NCBI RefSeq assembly: GCF_010725055.1
Contig: NZ_BJKB01000002.1
Coordinates: 124,001 to 188,000 of the forward strand
Length of the DNA stretch: 64,000 nucleotides
DNA from: Gelidibacter japonicus
GTDB taxonomy: Bacteria > Bacteroidota > Bacteroidia > Flavobacteriales > Flavobacteriaceae
Reading direction: 5' to 3'
The stretch's first letter is position 1. Every line of letters begins with the position of its first letter. The notes below the pieces were generated by a model, which made no database searches, was not told the origin of the DNA, and saw only the letters and a list, made by a program, of their open reading frames with translations. Below are positions 17,281 to 26,954 of the stretch, piece by piece. The translations under genes were made by a program, and so were the position numbers.

Positions 17281-18258
17281 CTAAACAAACGCATCCCAAG
17301 TTATCTTCAGCCCTTCCCTCACCGTATATCGTGGCGAATACCCCAATAACTCCTTGGCCTTTGAAATATCTGCTAAAGAATCGCGGACATCACCTTGACG
17401 TTCTGGGCCGTATTCTGCTTTTAACTGAGAGTTGGCTGCAGATTTAAGGGATTCCCATAAATAATTGATATCAATGCGTTCACCACAGGCGACGTTGAAT
17501 ACCTGATTGGCGGCTTCTTTAGAAGCGAAAAAACCTTTGACATTGGCTTGAACCACATTATCTATAAAGGTGAAATCTCTTGTCTGTCCGCCGTCGCCAT
17601 TGATCTTTGGTGATGTATTATCTTTTAAGGCTTGCATAAACAACGGGATTACCGCTGCATAGGCACCATTGGGACTTTGTTTTGGTCCAAATACATTGAA
17701 GTATCTAAAACCAATCACATCTGTGCCGTAGGTTTTGCCAAACACGTCGGCGTAGAGTTCGTTGACATATTTGGTCACTGCATAAGGCGATAAAGGTTTT
17801 CCAATAGTGTCTTCTACTTTTGGCAAGGATTTGCTATCGCCATAAGTAGAACTGGAAGCGGCATAGACCATGCGCTTCACGTTTGGATTATCCTTGATGG
17901 CAATCATCATATTCAAAAAACCAGAAATGTTGACGTCGTTTGTGGTCGCTGGATCGTTGATCGATCTTGGCACAGAGCCCAACGCTGCTTGATGTGACAC
18001 ATAGTCCATGTCTTTTACCGCACGATGGCAGGTGTCCACGTCTCTGATATCACCTTCCATCAATTCGAAGGCGGGATTCGCCATAAATTCGGTAAGGTTC
18101 TCTCGATACCCATTTGAGAAATTATCAAGCACTCGGACTTTTTTAGCCCCATGCTGCAAGAGGTACTGGACCAGATTGGATCCAATAAAGCCTGCACCAC
18201 CGGTGACTAAAAAGCTGTAGTTTGATAAATCTTCGTTATGGTAAGGATGTGTGTACAT
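17281..18258 (-). CDS. tviC: UDP-HexNAc 4-epimerase (WbpP/TviC type SDR)
   Basis: A 325-residue SDR epimerase. TGGAGFIGSNLVQYLL near residue 19 binds NAD, AASSSTYGDS near 125 holds the catalytic Ser/Thr, and SPYAVTKYVNEL near 153 the Tyr-Lys pair. The opening, with a short N-terminal leader before SFLVTGGAGFIGSNL, and DNFSNGYRENL are typical of the WbpP/TviC group that interconverts UDP-GlcNAc/UDP-GalNAc or the uronates. Its stop-to-start contact with the TviB-like dehydrogenase supports a joint UDP-GalNAcA pathway. Plain UDP-glucose 4-epimerase activity cannot be excluded. Confidence 0.87.
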   Translation of the reverse strand: MYTHPYHNEDLSNYSFLVTGGAGFIGSNLVQYLLQHGAKKVRVLDNFSNGYRENLTEFMANPAFELMEGDIRDVDTCHRAVKDMDYVSHQAALGSVPRSINDPATTNDVNISGFLNMMIAIKDNPNVKRMVYAASSSTYGDSKSLPKVEDTIGKPLSPYAVTKYVNELYADVFGKTYGTDVIGFRYFNVFGPKQSPNGAYAAVIPLFMQALKDNTSPKINGDGGQTRDFTFIDNVVQANVKGFFASKEAANQVFNVACGERIDINYLWESLKSAANSQLKAEYGPERQGDVRDSLADISKAKELLGYSPRYTVREGLKITWDAFV

Positions 18259-19550
18259 TATAGTCTGGCGTCAACGGTTTCTATTGGCAATAAGCATTTG
18301 ACGTCAAAAATAACGCCGATATCTGATTTTAAATTCTTGAGATCCAACTTTAAAAACTCATTATGCGCAACCGCAACGACAATGGCGTCATATTTGGAAG
18401 CCAATTTGGTATCGGTACAAATCAAATCGAAGTCGTATTCATGCATGACTTCATCGGCAGAGGCCCATGGATCATAAACATCAACATCCACGTCATAACT
18501 TTCGAACTCCCTGATGATATCAATCACCCTTGAATTACGGATATCCGGACAATTCTCTTTAAAGGTGATGCCTAAAACCAAGACTTTGGAACCTTTGATG
18601 GTTGCCCCCTTCTTGATCATCATTTTAACAGTTTCCTGAGCCACATAACTGCCCATACTGTCATTCATCTTTCGACCTGCCAATATAATTTCAGGATTGT
18701 ATCCTGATTCAATCGCTTTTTGGGCCAAATAATACGGATCCACACCAATACAGTGTCCTCCTACCAATCCTGGAGACATCTTAATGAAGTTCCACTTGGT
18801 ACCTGCAGCTTCTAAAACCGCTTTGGTATCAATGTCCAGCAAGCGGAAGATTTTAGAAAGTTCATTCACAAAAGCAATATTGATATCGCGTTGTGAATTT
18901 TCAATAACCTTAGCTGCTTCGGCTACTTTTATGCTCGGTGCCATATGGGTACCTGCCGTAATAATGGTTTTATAGAGATTGTCAACCTTGATCGCAATTT
19001 CTGGGGTTGAACCTGAAGTGACCTTTAAGATTTGAGTTACGGTATGGACCTTATCTCCCGGATTGATACGCTCTGGCGAATAGCCGGCAAAGAAATCGAC
19101 GTTAAACCTCAATCCCGATTCCTTCTCCAAGATCGGCACACAGATATCTTCAGTGACTCCAGGATATACTGTGGATTCATAAATAACGATGGCATCTTTT
19201 TTCAGTACTTTACCAACAGTCTCGCTCGCCTTCACCAATGGGGTGAAAATAGGCTTGTTGAGGGCATCCGTTGGCGTTGGGACGGTAACAATATAAAAAT
19301 CGGAATCTTCGATATCCGCAACATCACTCGACACAAACAGACCACTTTTGGCCTTTGGGTCTGTCACTAAAATGGACTTAAGAATGTTATTATCAACTTC
19401 TAAGGTTCTATCTACCCCTTGTTCGAGCTCCTCAATACGCTTTTGGTTGATGTCAAAACCGACAACCAAAAATTGCTTTGCAAATTCTACAGCTAGTGGT
19501 AAACCTACATATCCTAATCCTAATATCGTAATTTTGGGGTGACTTGTCAT
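18258..19550 (-). CDS. tviB: UDP-N-acetyl-hexosamine 6-dehydrogenase (TviB/WbpO type)
   Basis: A 430-residue NAD-dependent UDP-sugar dehydrogenase that oxidises C6 of UDP-HexNAc to the uronic acid. ILGLGYVGLPLAVEFA at the N-terminus binds NAD; GLVGGHCIGVDPYYLAQKA carries the catalytic Cys and the dimer contacts. I chose the start at MTSHPK because its ATG overlaps the stop of the sugar-transferase gene as ATGA. An in-frame ATG 18 codons further upstream would lie inside that gene. The product, a UDP-HexNAcA, would give the glycan negative charge. Confidence 0.92.
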   Translation of the reverse strand: MTSHPKITILGLGYVGLPLAVEFAKQFLVVGFDINQKRIEELEQGVDRTLEVDNNILKSILVTDPKAKSGLFVSSDVADIEDSDFYIVTVPTPTDALNKPIFTPLVKASETVGKVLKKDAIVIYESTVYPGVTEDICVPILEKESGLRFNVDFFAGYSPERINPGDKVHTVTQILKVTSGSTPEIAIKVDNLYKTIITAGTHMAPSIKVAEAAKVIENSQRDINIAFVNELSKIFRLLDIDTKAVLEAAGTKWNFIKMSPGLVGGHCIGVDPYYLAQKAIESGYNPEIILAGRKMNDSMGSYVAQETVKMMIKKGATIKGSKVLVLGITFKENCPDIRNSRVIDIIREFESYDVDVDVYDPWASADEVMHEYDFDLICTDTKLASKYDAIVVAVAHNEFLKLDLKNLKSDIGVIFDVKCLLPIETVDARL

Positions 19551-20140
19551 TTTGAGTTTTTTATGGATTTTAAAATAAAGAGCAAATCTACAGAAAATCT
19601 CCAATTTCGAACGTATTTTTTATTGATTTCAACCTTATCGGTCCAAATTACCGTTCTATTGTAGTGTTCAGGGTCTGACTGTTGTGCCAAAATACGTTCT
19701 TCGTCTTTGTATTTTATGGTCGCTGGTCCTGTAATGCCTGGTTTGACGTTCAAAATAATGCGGTCTTCACCTTCCAAACAGTCTGCAAAACCCGCAATAT
19801 CAGGGCGTGGGCCGACAAAACTCATATCGCCCTTTATAACGTTGAAGAGTTGAGGCAATTCATCTAACTTATAACGTCTTAAAAATTTACCGAAACGTGT
19901 TGCACTTGCATCTAAATGTCCCAAACGATGGAGCTCTTGCTTTAATGTCCTGATTTTGTATATTTTAAAAGGTATTCCAAAGTGCCCAATCCGATATTGT
20001 GAAAACAAACCCCATTGGCCGGTGTCGAGCGTAGCCATTAAAATCAGTAAAACGATAGGAATGATTAGAAACGGGAGTAGAAAAAGACCTAACGTCACAT
20101 CAAATATACGTTTTACAAAGACTTGTCTTGGAGAGATCAA
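19547..20140 (-). CDS. Initiating undecaprenyl-phosphate sugar-1-phosphate transferase
   Basis: A 197-residue monotopic phosphoglycosyl transferase (bacterial sugar transferase family, WcaJ/PglC catalytic core). One N-terminal hydrophobic segment (about residues 12-37) is followed by a stretch with YKIRTLK, the conserved RRYKLDELPQLFNVIKGDMS (about residues 89-108) with the Asp-Glu catalytic dyad, and SFVGPRPD. It puts the first sugar phosphate on the lipid carrier. It is the short form without the N-terminal membrane bundle of WcaJ/WbaP. It starts ten bases after wzc ends. Confidence 0.93.
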   Translation of the reverse strand: MISPRQVFVKRIFDVTLGLFLLPFLIIPIVLLILMATLDTGQWGLFSQYRIGHFGIPFKIYKIRTLKQELHRLGHLDASATRFGKFLRRYKLDELPQLFNVIKGDMSFVGPRPDIAGFADCLEGEDRIILNVKPGITGPATIKYKDEERILAQQSDPEHYNRTVIWTDKVEINKKYVRNWRFSVDLLFILKSIKNSK

Positions 20141-20150
20141 AAGAAATTGA

Positions 20151-22634
20151 TTAAGTGTTAATTCTCAAAAACTTCTTGATCCGTCTTAGCAGCGGTCGCT
20201 TGCCGTTCCCTTCGTGATAAGCATTCCCATAAACCCCGTAACCATAACCGTAGCCGTAGCCATAGCCGTACCCATACCCGTAATTATGATTGGTCTTGTG
20301 CTTATAGAAGTTAAGGACAAAACTAATATTCTTGACTTCGCCCATTTTATATTTGGCGTTGATTAAGGACAACATCCCTTTTTTGGTATAGTCCAATCGC
20401 ACCATGAACAGGGTGGCATCGGCGTATTGTGTCAGTTCTAAGGCATCGGTGACCAATCCTAAAGGTGGTGTGTCCAATACGATGATATCATAATGTTGGC
20501 GCACATGTTCCATGAGCAATTTCATTCTCGGGCCCATGAACAATTCTGACGGATTTGGTGGTACCGGTCCAGATGGAATAACATCAAGGTTTTCAATAAA
20601 CGATCCCGTGTTCATCTCATCAAAGGAACATTCTCCAATCAAATAGTTGACAACGCCTTTATCATTGGTCATTCCAAAATCTCCAAAAATTTTAGGCTTT
20701 CTTAAATCCATTCCCAACAACAGGGTTTTCTTTCCAGATAAGGCATAAACAGTAGCGATATTTATTGAGCAAAAAGTTTTTCCTTCTCCACTGACCGACG
20801 AGGTAATCATAATAGTCTTTCCACGACCCTCCTCTTTTCCTTGTTTCTTATAGATAAACTGCAGACTTGATCTGATGGATCGAAACGATTCTGCCACTGC
20901 GGATTTAGGTTTTTCAAAGACCACCAGATTGTTTTTATAATTGTATTTTCCAATCAATCCAAGTATTGGAATACTCGACAAGCGTTCCACTTCATCAGAA
21001 CCATGAATCGTATTGTCCAATAAGAAAATCACAAAAATCAAAAACATTGGTGCAAAAAAACCAACCATTAAAGCCATCATATAATTGAGTGACTTATTGG
21101 GTCCTATAAGTCCACCGCCAATATCTTTGGCTTCATCAATAGTCGTGATATCAGAAACATTGGCAGCCTTGACTATTGCCGCTTCTCCGCGCTTCGACAA
21201 ATAAACATCATAGGCTTGTTGACTGATGTTCATCTTCCGTTGAATCTTTAGGAATTCTTGCTGGTCTTCAGGTAATCCGCTCAGTTGTGCTTCCAAATTG
21301 CCAATATTTTTGGTAAGTGCATTCAACTGGGACCTAATTGTGCTACTTGTAGCATCTATGGTTTCCAAGAGAACATTCTTTTCAGAATCCAATTGGTTGT
21401 CAATATCCTTAAATAAGATACTTCCTTCTTTGGTAGTGTATTCCAAATTTTGGCGCTCAATGGCTAAAGCTGTGATTTTTGACACACTGGCCAAAATATT
21501 GCCCTCTTCAATGCCCACAGAAGTTGGTGCCGCAATTTTAGTGTAATCTGTTTTCGTCCGCAAATAGGTCTCTAAAGCATTAAGGTAGTTCAACTTGGAC
21601 TGCTCCTGCTCTTTTTGGATGTCCAATCCCTTTAATTTTTCAGAAATGATCTGCATTTCATCACTGACGTCAAATACCTTATTCTTTTTTCGGAAGGTAT
21701 TCATTTCATCGGTAACATCTTTCAAATTGTCATTCACAGCGTTTAAGCTACTGTCAATAAACTTAATGGTATTAGTGGCATAAAGGTTTTTTCGCTCCAA
21801 CTCCATTTTGCTCAAAATAGCACTTGTAGCATTGAGATAGTCAACAATTTTCGACTTGTTGGTTCCCGTTAATGACAATTTCAACACAGAGGCCGACTCC
21901 TTTGAAAACGGCCCAATTTGAATGCCATTCTGGAAGCCGCTCACCACGCCATCAAAATTCAGGAACCTCACAAAATACTCTGAGTTTTCCTGTGCGATAC
22001 GATTTGGTCTTGGAATTATCGTCGCATTGAAAAACGGAAGTGTTATGGCTTGTCCAAAACTATAGGTTGCTTTAAATGGACCTTTAGTGACATTTGCCTG
22101 CAGTCGTTCTTTATCAATAGGACGCTGGAGATTGGCTACCGTACCCGCAAAGTCAATAAAGAGTTCAAACTGATTGTCGTTTATAAATCGAATTCCTATT
22201 GGTGGGCCCAAAAGTTGGCCTTTGGTTTTATCGAGCTTTACAATAAATGGGGCATCCTTGTAAATATCTTCCATCCGGTATTTGCCCTGTTTCAAATATT
22301 GCATATAATATTCCAAGGAATCCACAACAAATTCGTTATGCGTCCTCGTTTTTACGGAAGTCATGATTTTTCCAACCTTACCGGAAACCCCTCCCCAATT
22401 AAAGGAAATGCTCGTATTGGCGGTAAAAAAAGGATTCTGTTCAGTCTCAACGGAAATCAGTGAGTCTAGCCGATAAATATTTTGTTTTCTTACATTGATC
22501 AGATAGGCCACAATTAATGCAATACCAATACTTAAAAGCACCAATTTCCAGAGGTTTAGCGCCTTGAATAAGAATCCTCTAAAATCAAAGTTGACACCTC
22601 TCGGTTCTGAATAATCATTTTCGTGGTCTTCCAT
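20151..22634 (-). CDS. wzc: Polysaccharide co-polymerase with tyrosine autokinase
   Basis: An 827-residue inner-membrane protein. A Wzz-like domain comes first (TM near residues 31-48, a periplasmic part with long coiled coil near 300-470, and a second TM near 510-535). The cytoplasmic BY-kinase follows: Walker A SGEGKTF near 615, Walker A' GMDLRKP, and Walker B IIVLDTPPLG. The tail (about residues 782-803) alternates Gly and Tyr nine times, a tyrosine cluster for autophosphorylation. It controls chain length and links to Wza in the outer membrane. Nine bases separate it from wza. Confidence 0.95.
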   Translation of the reverse strand: MEDHENDYSEPRGVNFDFRGFLFKALNLWKLVLLSIGIALIVAYLINVRKQNIYRLDSLISVETEQNPFFTANTSISFNWGGVSGKVGKIMTSVKTRTHNEFVVDSLEYYMQYLKQGKYRMEDIYKDAPFIVKLDKTKGQLLGPPIGIRFINDNQFELFIDFAGTVANLQRPIDKERLQANVTKGPFKATYSFGQAITLPFFNATIIPRPNRIAQENSEYFVRFLNFDGVVSGFQNGIQIGPFSKESASVLKLSLTGTNKSKIVDYLNATSAILSKMELERKNLYATNTIKFIDSSLNAVNDNLKDVTDEMNTFRKKNKVFDVSDEMQIISEKLKGLDIQKEQEQSKLNYLNALETYLRTKTDYTKIAAPTSVGIEEGNILASVSKITALAIERQNLEYTTKEGSILFKDIDNQLDSEKNVLLETIDATSSTIRSQLNALTKNIGNLEAQLSGLPEDQQEFLKIQRKMNISQQAYDVYLSKRGEAAIVKAANVSDITTIDEAKDIGGGLIGPNKSLNYMMALMVGFFAPMFLIFVIFLLDNTIHGSDEVERLSSIPILGLIGKYNYKNNLVVFEKPKSAVAESFRSIRSSLQFIYKKQGKEEGRGKTIMITSSVSGEGKTFCSINIATVYALSGKKTLLLGMDLRKPKIFGDFGMTNDKGVVNYLIGECSFDEMNTGSFIENLDVIPSGPVPPNPSELFMGPRMKLLMEHVRQHYDIIVLDTPPLGLVTDALELTQYADATLFMVRLDYTKKGMLSLINAKYKMGEVKNISFVLNFYKHKTNHNYGYGYGYGYGYGYGYGVYGNAYHEGNGKRPLLRRIKKFLRINT

Positions 22635-22642
22635 TCAAAAAA

Positions 22643-23434
22643 CTACAGTCTAATTAATACAATTGTTGTGGTTATAAGACTCAAAACAGAAACTATCGTA
22701 GCTAATGTCTCTCTGCCCGTTACGCCAGTACCCCAAGTTTTTTGTTTGAGCGGCTTAACGTATATCATATCATTTGGTTGGATATAGTAATATGGCGAAT
22801 TCATAACATTTATGTCGGTCAAATCTAAATGGTGAATTTTTTGTCCCTGTGGGTATTGACGTATAATCAATACATCTTTGCGGTCTCCGGTCACTGGAAT
22901 TTCGCCCACATTGGCAATGGCCTGAAAAATATTGACGCGTTCTTGAAACAACACTTGTGTGCCTGGACTTCCCACCTCGCCATTGGCAGTGTAACGAAGA
23001 CCCGCTAATTTTACGGTGACAAATATGTTGGCTGTTTCCTTAAATTGTTCGTCGAGTAATTTGGTTTCAATCATGGTTTCAATCTCCTCAGTAGAATAAC
23101 CTAGGACATTAATTTGACCTAAAGAGGGTATCCTGATATTGCCATGAACATCAACTGTAAATCCATCAAAATAGGCGCGCTCACTTGAACTCGCATTTAA
23201 ATTTCCTTCACCAATAGGATTGAGGATACTTACCGATTTCTGATCAATTGATTTCACCCTAATATTCAAAATATCATTGATTTGAACTCGATAAGGTTTT
23301 TGCTGCTCTACCATTAGCTGTAAACTATCGGTGGCCATATCCTTATTTTGGAGGTACACAATATCTTTATGAGGAATACAGGATGTCAATAAACTACTGA
23401 GAATTAATCCCATAACCAATAAAAATCGTTTCAT
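22643..23434 (-). CDS. wza: Outer-membrane polysaccharide export lipoprotein
   Basis: A 263-residue Wza-type protein. The signal peptide ends in a lipobox (LLTSC, Cys19). YRVQINDILNIRVKSID near residue 48 opens the Poly_export/SLBB core, GFTVDVHGNIRIPSLGQINV is the conserved turn, and a second SLBB-like segment follows; a hydrophobic C-terminal helix (about residues 240-262) ends the protein. It forms the outer-membrane exit for the glycan. It is shorter than E. coli Wza, as usual in Bacteroidota. It is the first gene of the whole minus-strand locus and has a good promoter right in front. Confidence 0.93.
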   Translation of the reverse strand: MKRFLLVMGLILSSLLTSCIPHKDIVYLQNKDMATDSLQLMVEQQKPYRVQINDILNIRVKSIDQKSVSILNPIGEGNLNASSSERAYFDGFTVDVHGNIRIPSLGQINVLGYSTEEIETMIETKLLDEQFKETANIFVTVKLAGLRYTANGEVGSPGTQVLFQERVNIFQAIANVGEIPVTGDRKDVLIIRQYPQGQKIHHLDLTDINVMNSPYYYIQPNDMIYVKPLKQKTWGTGVTGRETLATIVSVLSLITTTIVLIRL

Positions 23435-23455
23435 AGAGGGTCACATGTGTTTTGA

Positions 23456-23486
23456 CAAATATAAGTTATCACTATGAATATCAAAA
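23456..23486 (-). promoter_or_regulatory. Promoter of the polysaccharide operon
   Basis: On the minus strand TTTTG, 18 bases, then TATATTTG, matching the Bacteroidota sigma-A consensus TTTG-N17-20-TAnnTTTG. The -7 box lies about 22 bases before the wza ATG, giving a short leader. Confidence 0.75.
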
Positions 23487-23715
23487 CTATTATCAATTTT
23501 TTTGGTTTATTGGTAAATCAAAGGTTAAATCAATGCAAAAGATGGTCATTCTAAATTGTTTCTTATTATATTTAAGTCGCAAGCGATAAAAAGTACTCAA
23601 TGTATCTAAGGTTTTGAAAAAAGGCTTTAAACCAATGAAATGCTTCACTTAACTTTAAATTTGAAGATATTATCGCGCTTGTTTATTATTCCCGTTATTT
23701 GCAAAAAAATAGACT

Positions 23716-25575
23716 TTGAATTACCTAACTGTTGAATCGATATCAAAATCTTATGGCGAAGTATCGCTATTTGAAGACTTGTCTTTTAGTATCCATAAAG
23801 ACGATAAAATTGCCTTTGTGGCGAAAAACGGAAGTGGCAAGACCTCTATCCTCAATATCATCTCAGGTGCAGACCAACCCGATAACGGGCAAGTCGTGAT
23901 CAGGAAAGGGCTACGCTTGTCTTTTTTATCGCAATCGCCTCAATTTGAAGATGAACATACGATAGAGGATACGATTTTCAACTCCGATTTGCCCATCTTA
24001 AAAATCATTGAAAACTATGAAAAGGCGCTGTTAAATCCAGAGGACGCCGATGCCTACCAAAAAGCTTTTGAGGGCATGGAGCGCCACAATGCCTGGGAAT
24101 TTGAGCTGCGGTTTAAACAAATCCTCTCGCAATTGAAATTGGAAGACCTCAGCAAAAAGATCAAAACACTCTCTGGAGGCCAGAAAAAGAGATTGGCCCT
24201 GGCAACCGCACTGATCAACGACCCTGATCTTTTAATCTTGGATGAGCCCACCAACCACCTCGATCTTGAAATGATTGAATGGCTGGAGCAGTATTTTGCC
24301 AAGGCACAAATGACCTTGTTCATGGTGACGCATGATCGGTACTTTTTGGAGCGTGTCTGTAATGAAATCATTGAACTGGACCACGGTAAACTCTACACTT
24401 ATAAGGGTAATTACTCCTATTATTTAGAACAAAAGGAAGCACGGGTTGCCAATGAAACTGTTGAAACCGGTAAGGCCAAGCAACTCTTCAAGAAAGAATT
24501 GGACTGGATGCGCCGCCAACCGAAAGCACGGACCACCAAATCTAAATCGCGCATTGACGATTTTCAGGATATCAAGGCTAAAGCCCACCAACGCCGAAAT
24601 GACCATCAGGTGCAATTGGAAATCAATATGGAACGGTTGGGAAGCAAGATTGTGGAATTCCATAAAGTCTCAAAGGCCTTTGGGGATAAGGTGATACTGG
24701 ACGGTTTTGAATATGTTTTCAAAAGAGGTGAACGGATCGGCATTATCGGAAAAAACGGAACTGGCAAATCGACATTTTTAAATATGTTGACCAAATCCAT
24801 CACTCCCGACGCTGGAAAAATTGTCATTGGCGATACCGTTAAATTTGGGTATTATACCCAAGGTGGCATCAAAATAAAGGAAGGTCAAAAGGTCATTGAA
24901 GTCATCAAGGAGTTTGGCGAGTACATCCCGTTGACCAAAGGACGTCAGATCAGTGCCTCACAATTATTGGAGCGTTTTCTATTTGACAGAAAAAAGCAGT
25001 ACGATTTCGTTGAAAAATTAAGTGGTGGCGAACAAAAACGTTTGTACCTCTGTACCGTACTGATCCAAAATCCGAACTTCCTGATCCTGGATGAGCCCAC
25101 CAACGACTTGGACATTGTGACCTTAAACGTGCTTGAGGAATTCTTGCTGGATTTCCCTGGCTGTTTGCTTGTGGTGTCGCACGACCGTTACTTTATGGAT
25201 AAGATCGTCGATCATTTATTTGTGTTTAAAGGCGAAGGTGAAGTTGAAAACTTCCCTGGCAACTATTCCGATTATCGCGAGTATGAAGCGTCTGCACCGG
25301 TTGTGGATGTTGTCAAAACAGAAACCGTCACTGTGGATCAAACAAAGAATGAGGCCAAGAAACTTTCTTATAATGAAAACAAGGAGCTGAATTCGTTGGA
25401 AAGTAAAATCAGATCGCTTGAGTTGGATAAAAAAGCCTTTGAGGACAAATTCCTTGACACCAGCTTGACCCAAGATCAAATCAATAAATTGTCATTGGAA
25501 TTAGAGAAAATAATCAACGAGTTAGAGGCAAAGGAAGCCCGATGGTTTGAGTTGTCAGAAAAGCTGGAAGATTAA
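23716..25575 (+). CDS. ABC-F family ATPase (Uup-like)
   Basis: A 619-residue soluble protein with two ABC domains and no membrane segments. Domain 1 has Walker A-like AKNGSGKT (residues 36-43, with Ala where Gly is usual), signature LSGGQKKRLALA and Walker B LLILDEPTNHLD. Domain 2 has GKNGTGKST, LSGGEQKRLYL and FLILDEPTNDLD. An acidic coiled-coil C-terminus (about residues 550-619) marks the Uup/YheS side of the family. ABC-F proteins act on the ribosome or on DNA processing. Translation starts at TTG; no ATG fits the conserved N-terminus. Confidence 0.93.
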   Translation: MNYLTVESISKSYGEVSLFEDLSFSIHKDDKIAFVAKNGSGKTSILNIISGADQPDNGQVVIRKGLRLSFLSQSPQFEDEHTIEDTIFNSDLPILKIIENYEKALLNPEDADAYQKAFEGMERHNAWEFELRFKQILSQLKLEDLSKKIKTLSGGQKKRLALATALINDPDLLILDEPTNHLDLEMIEWLEQYFAKAQMTLFMVTHDRYFLERVCNEIIELDHGKLYTYKGNYSYYLEQKEARVANETVETGKAKQLFKKELDWMRRQPKARTTKSKSRIDDFQDIKAKAHQRRNDHQVQLEINMERLGSKIVEFHKVSKAFGDKVILDGFEYVFKRGERIGIIGKNGTGKSTFLNMLTKSITPDAGKIVIGDTVKFGYYTQGGIKIKEGQKVIEVIKEFGEYIPLTKGRQISASQLLERFLFDRKKQYDFVEKLSGGEQKRLYLCTVLIQNPNFLILDEPTNDLDIVTLNVLEEFLLDFPGCLLVVSHDRYFMDKIVDHLFVFKGEGEVENFPGNYSDYREYEASAPVVDVVKTETVTVDQTKNEAKKLSYNENKELNSLESKIRSLELDKKAFEDKFLDTSLTQDQINKLSLELEKIINELEAKEARWFELSEKLED

Positions 25576-26025
25576 TCTGGACTCGAAAGAGTACTTCTGA
25601 AATTTTCTCGCAGAGACGCTGAGGCGCAAAGTTGTTGTTATTGATTGTTATTTATTTGTATTAATTATTGAAAGTTGAAAAGAGTAAAGTGGTCAACCTA
25701 ACTATTGATCCTTCGCGCAAACTTTGCGAATATTAGTATTAAGGCTTTTGAGATTTGTGGTAAATGTGCTTATTTTGGTATTTGGTATTTGGTATTTGGT
25801 ATTTCTGACAAATCAAATCAGTGCAAATCAGCAAAAATCCGCGTCATCAGCGTTCTATTTAATTTTGACCGATGACCAATGTCTGCTTGTCCGCAGCTTT
25901 TGCAGTAGCAGAAAACAATAGAAACAAGAAACCTGAAACCTGAAAAAAGCCTGCTCGTCCGCTTGCCCAAATCTTTTTAGAGACGGGGAACAATAGAAAC
26001 CATAAAAACAAGAAACTCCTAACCC
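25576..26025. other. Gene-free spacer with seven-base repeats and dispersed phrases
   Basis: Contains TTTGGTA repeated four times in tandem (25774-25801), a phrase CAAATCAGCAAAAATCCGCG followed by TCATCAGCGTTC that belongs to a class of dispersed spacer sequence, and seven-base units GAAACAA GAAACCT GAAACCT. No gene, RNA or terminator is supported. Confidence 0.7.
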
Positions 26026-26796
26026 TTGCATAAAATCCTCTCCTACATAAAATTCCTCCTCAAATCAAAAAACCAGCATGGTGTCCACTCCCCTTTTGTT
26101 TATGATTTGGTCACACAATGTTTTTATGATCGGACAAATTATTCTGAATATAAAGCTTTAGTAGCCTATCGTTCAGAATTGTTGCTAAATCCTGAAAAAA
26201 TCACCATCACCGATTTTGGGTCGGGATCCAAAGTTTTTAAATCTGATGAGCGGGCTATAAATGCCATCGCCAAAACTTCTGGAACCTCATTAAAAAACGC
26301 CAAATTATTATTTAGGTTGGTCAGGTATTTTGAATCGCCCTCCATTTTAGAGTTAGGCACCAATCTTGGCATTGCCACTCAGGCTATGGCCTTGGCTAAT
26401 CCCAAAGCAAAAATAACTACAATTGAAGGTTGTCCTGCGATCTTAGAGGTGGCCAATCGGCAGTTTACCAAGAAAAAACTTTCAAACATTACCACTGTAC
26501 AAGGAGATTTTAAAGCAAAAATTCGAGAGCACAGACAAAAAAACTGGGATCTGATATTCTTTGATGGCCATCATTCAAAAGAAGCCACCTTACGCTATTT
26601 TGAAATGCTCTTGCCCACCGCCCATAACGATTCTGTTTTTATTTTTGATGATATTTACTGGTCCAAAGGCATGACCGAAGCCTGGGAAAGTATTAAAAAA
26701 CATCCGCAAGTTACGGTCACCGTTGATACCTATAATTGGGGAATCGTTTTCTTTAGAAAAGAACAAGCAAAAGAACATTTTAAGATTAGAGTGTAA
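26026..26796 (+). CDS. Class I SAM-dependent methyltransferase (O-methyltransferase-like)
   Basis: A 256-residue protein. The N-terminal HGVHSPFVYDLVTQCFYDR is a conserved opening in flavobacterial homologues. SILELGTNLGIATQAMALAN near residue 105 is the SAM motif I, TTIEGCP closes the next strand, and WDLIFFDGHHSKEATLRYFE near 170 with IFDDIYWS matches the O-methyltransferase/caffeoyl-CoA type. It starts at TTG. Substrate unknown. It stands 158 bases ahead of the LolD-like ABC ATPase on the same strand. Confidence 0.8.
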   Translation: MHKILSYIKFLLKSKNQHGVHSPFVYDLVTQCFYDRTNYSEYKALVAYRSELLLNPEKITITDFGSGSKVFKSDERAINAIAKTSGTSLKNAKLLFRLVRYFESPSILELGTNLGIATQAMALANPKAKITTIEGCPAILEVANRQFTKKKLSNITTVQGDFKAKIREHRQKNWDLIFFDGHHSKEATLRYFEMLLPTAHNDSVFIFDDIYWSKGMTEAWESIKKHPQVTVTVDTYNWGIVFFRKEQAKEHFKIRV

Positions 26797-26954
26797 CAAC
26801 ATGACGATTTGAACGTCATACCAATCGTAAATCAATTATCTTGCAAACACGAAAAATTCAAGATTCCATGTTTGATATTCCATGTTTGTTTATTCATCTT
26901 TGAACCTGGAACTTTGAACTTTGAACCTTAAAACTTTGAACCTTAAACACACCC

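Noticed and set aside
19551-19604. 18-codon N-terminal extension of the TviB-like dehydrogenase
   Set aside because: The internal ATG forms an ATGA overlap with the preceding stop and directly precedes the NAD-binding strand.
24424-24663. Antisense frames inside the ABC-F gene and other conserved genes
   Set aside because: They are shadows of strongly conserved coding frames on the other strand.
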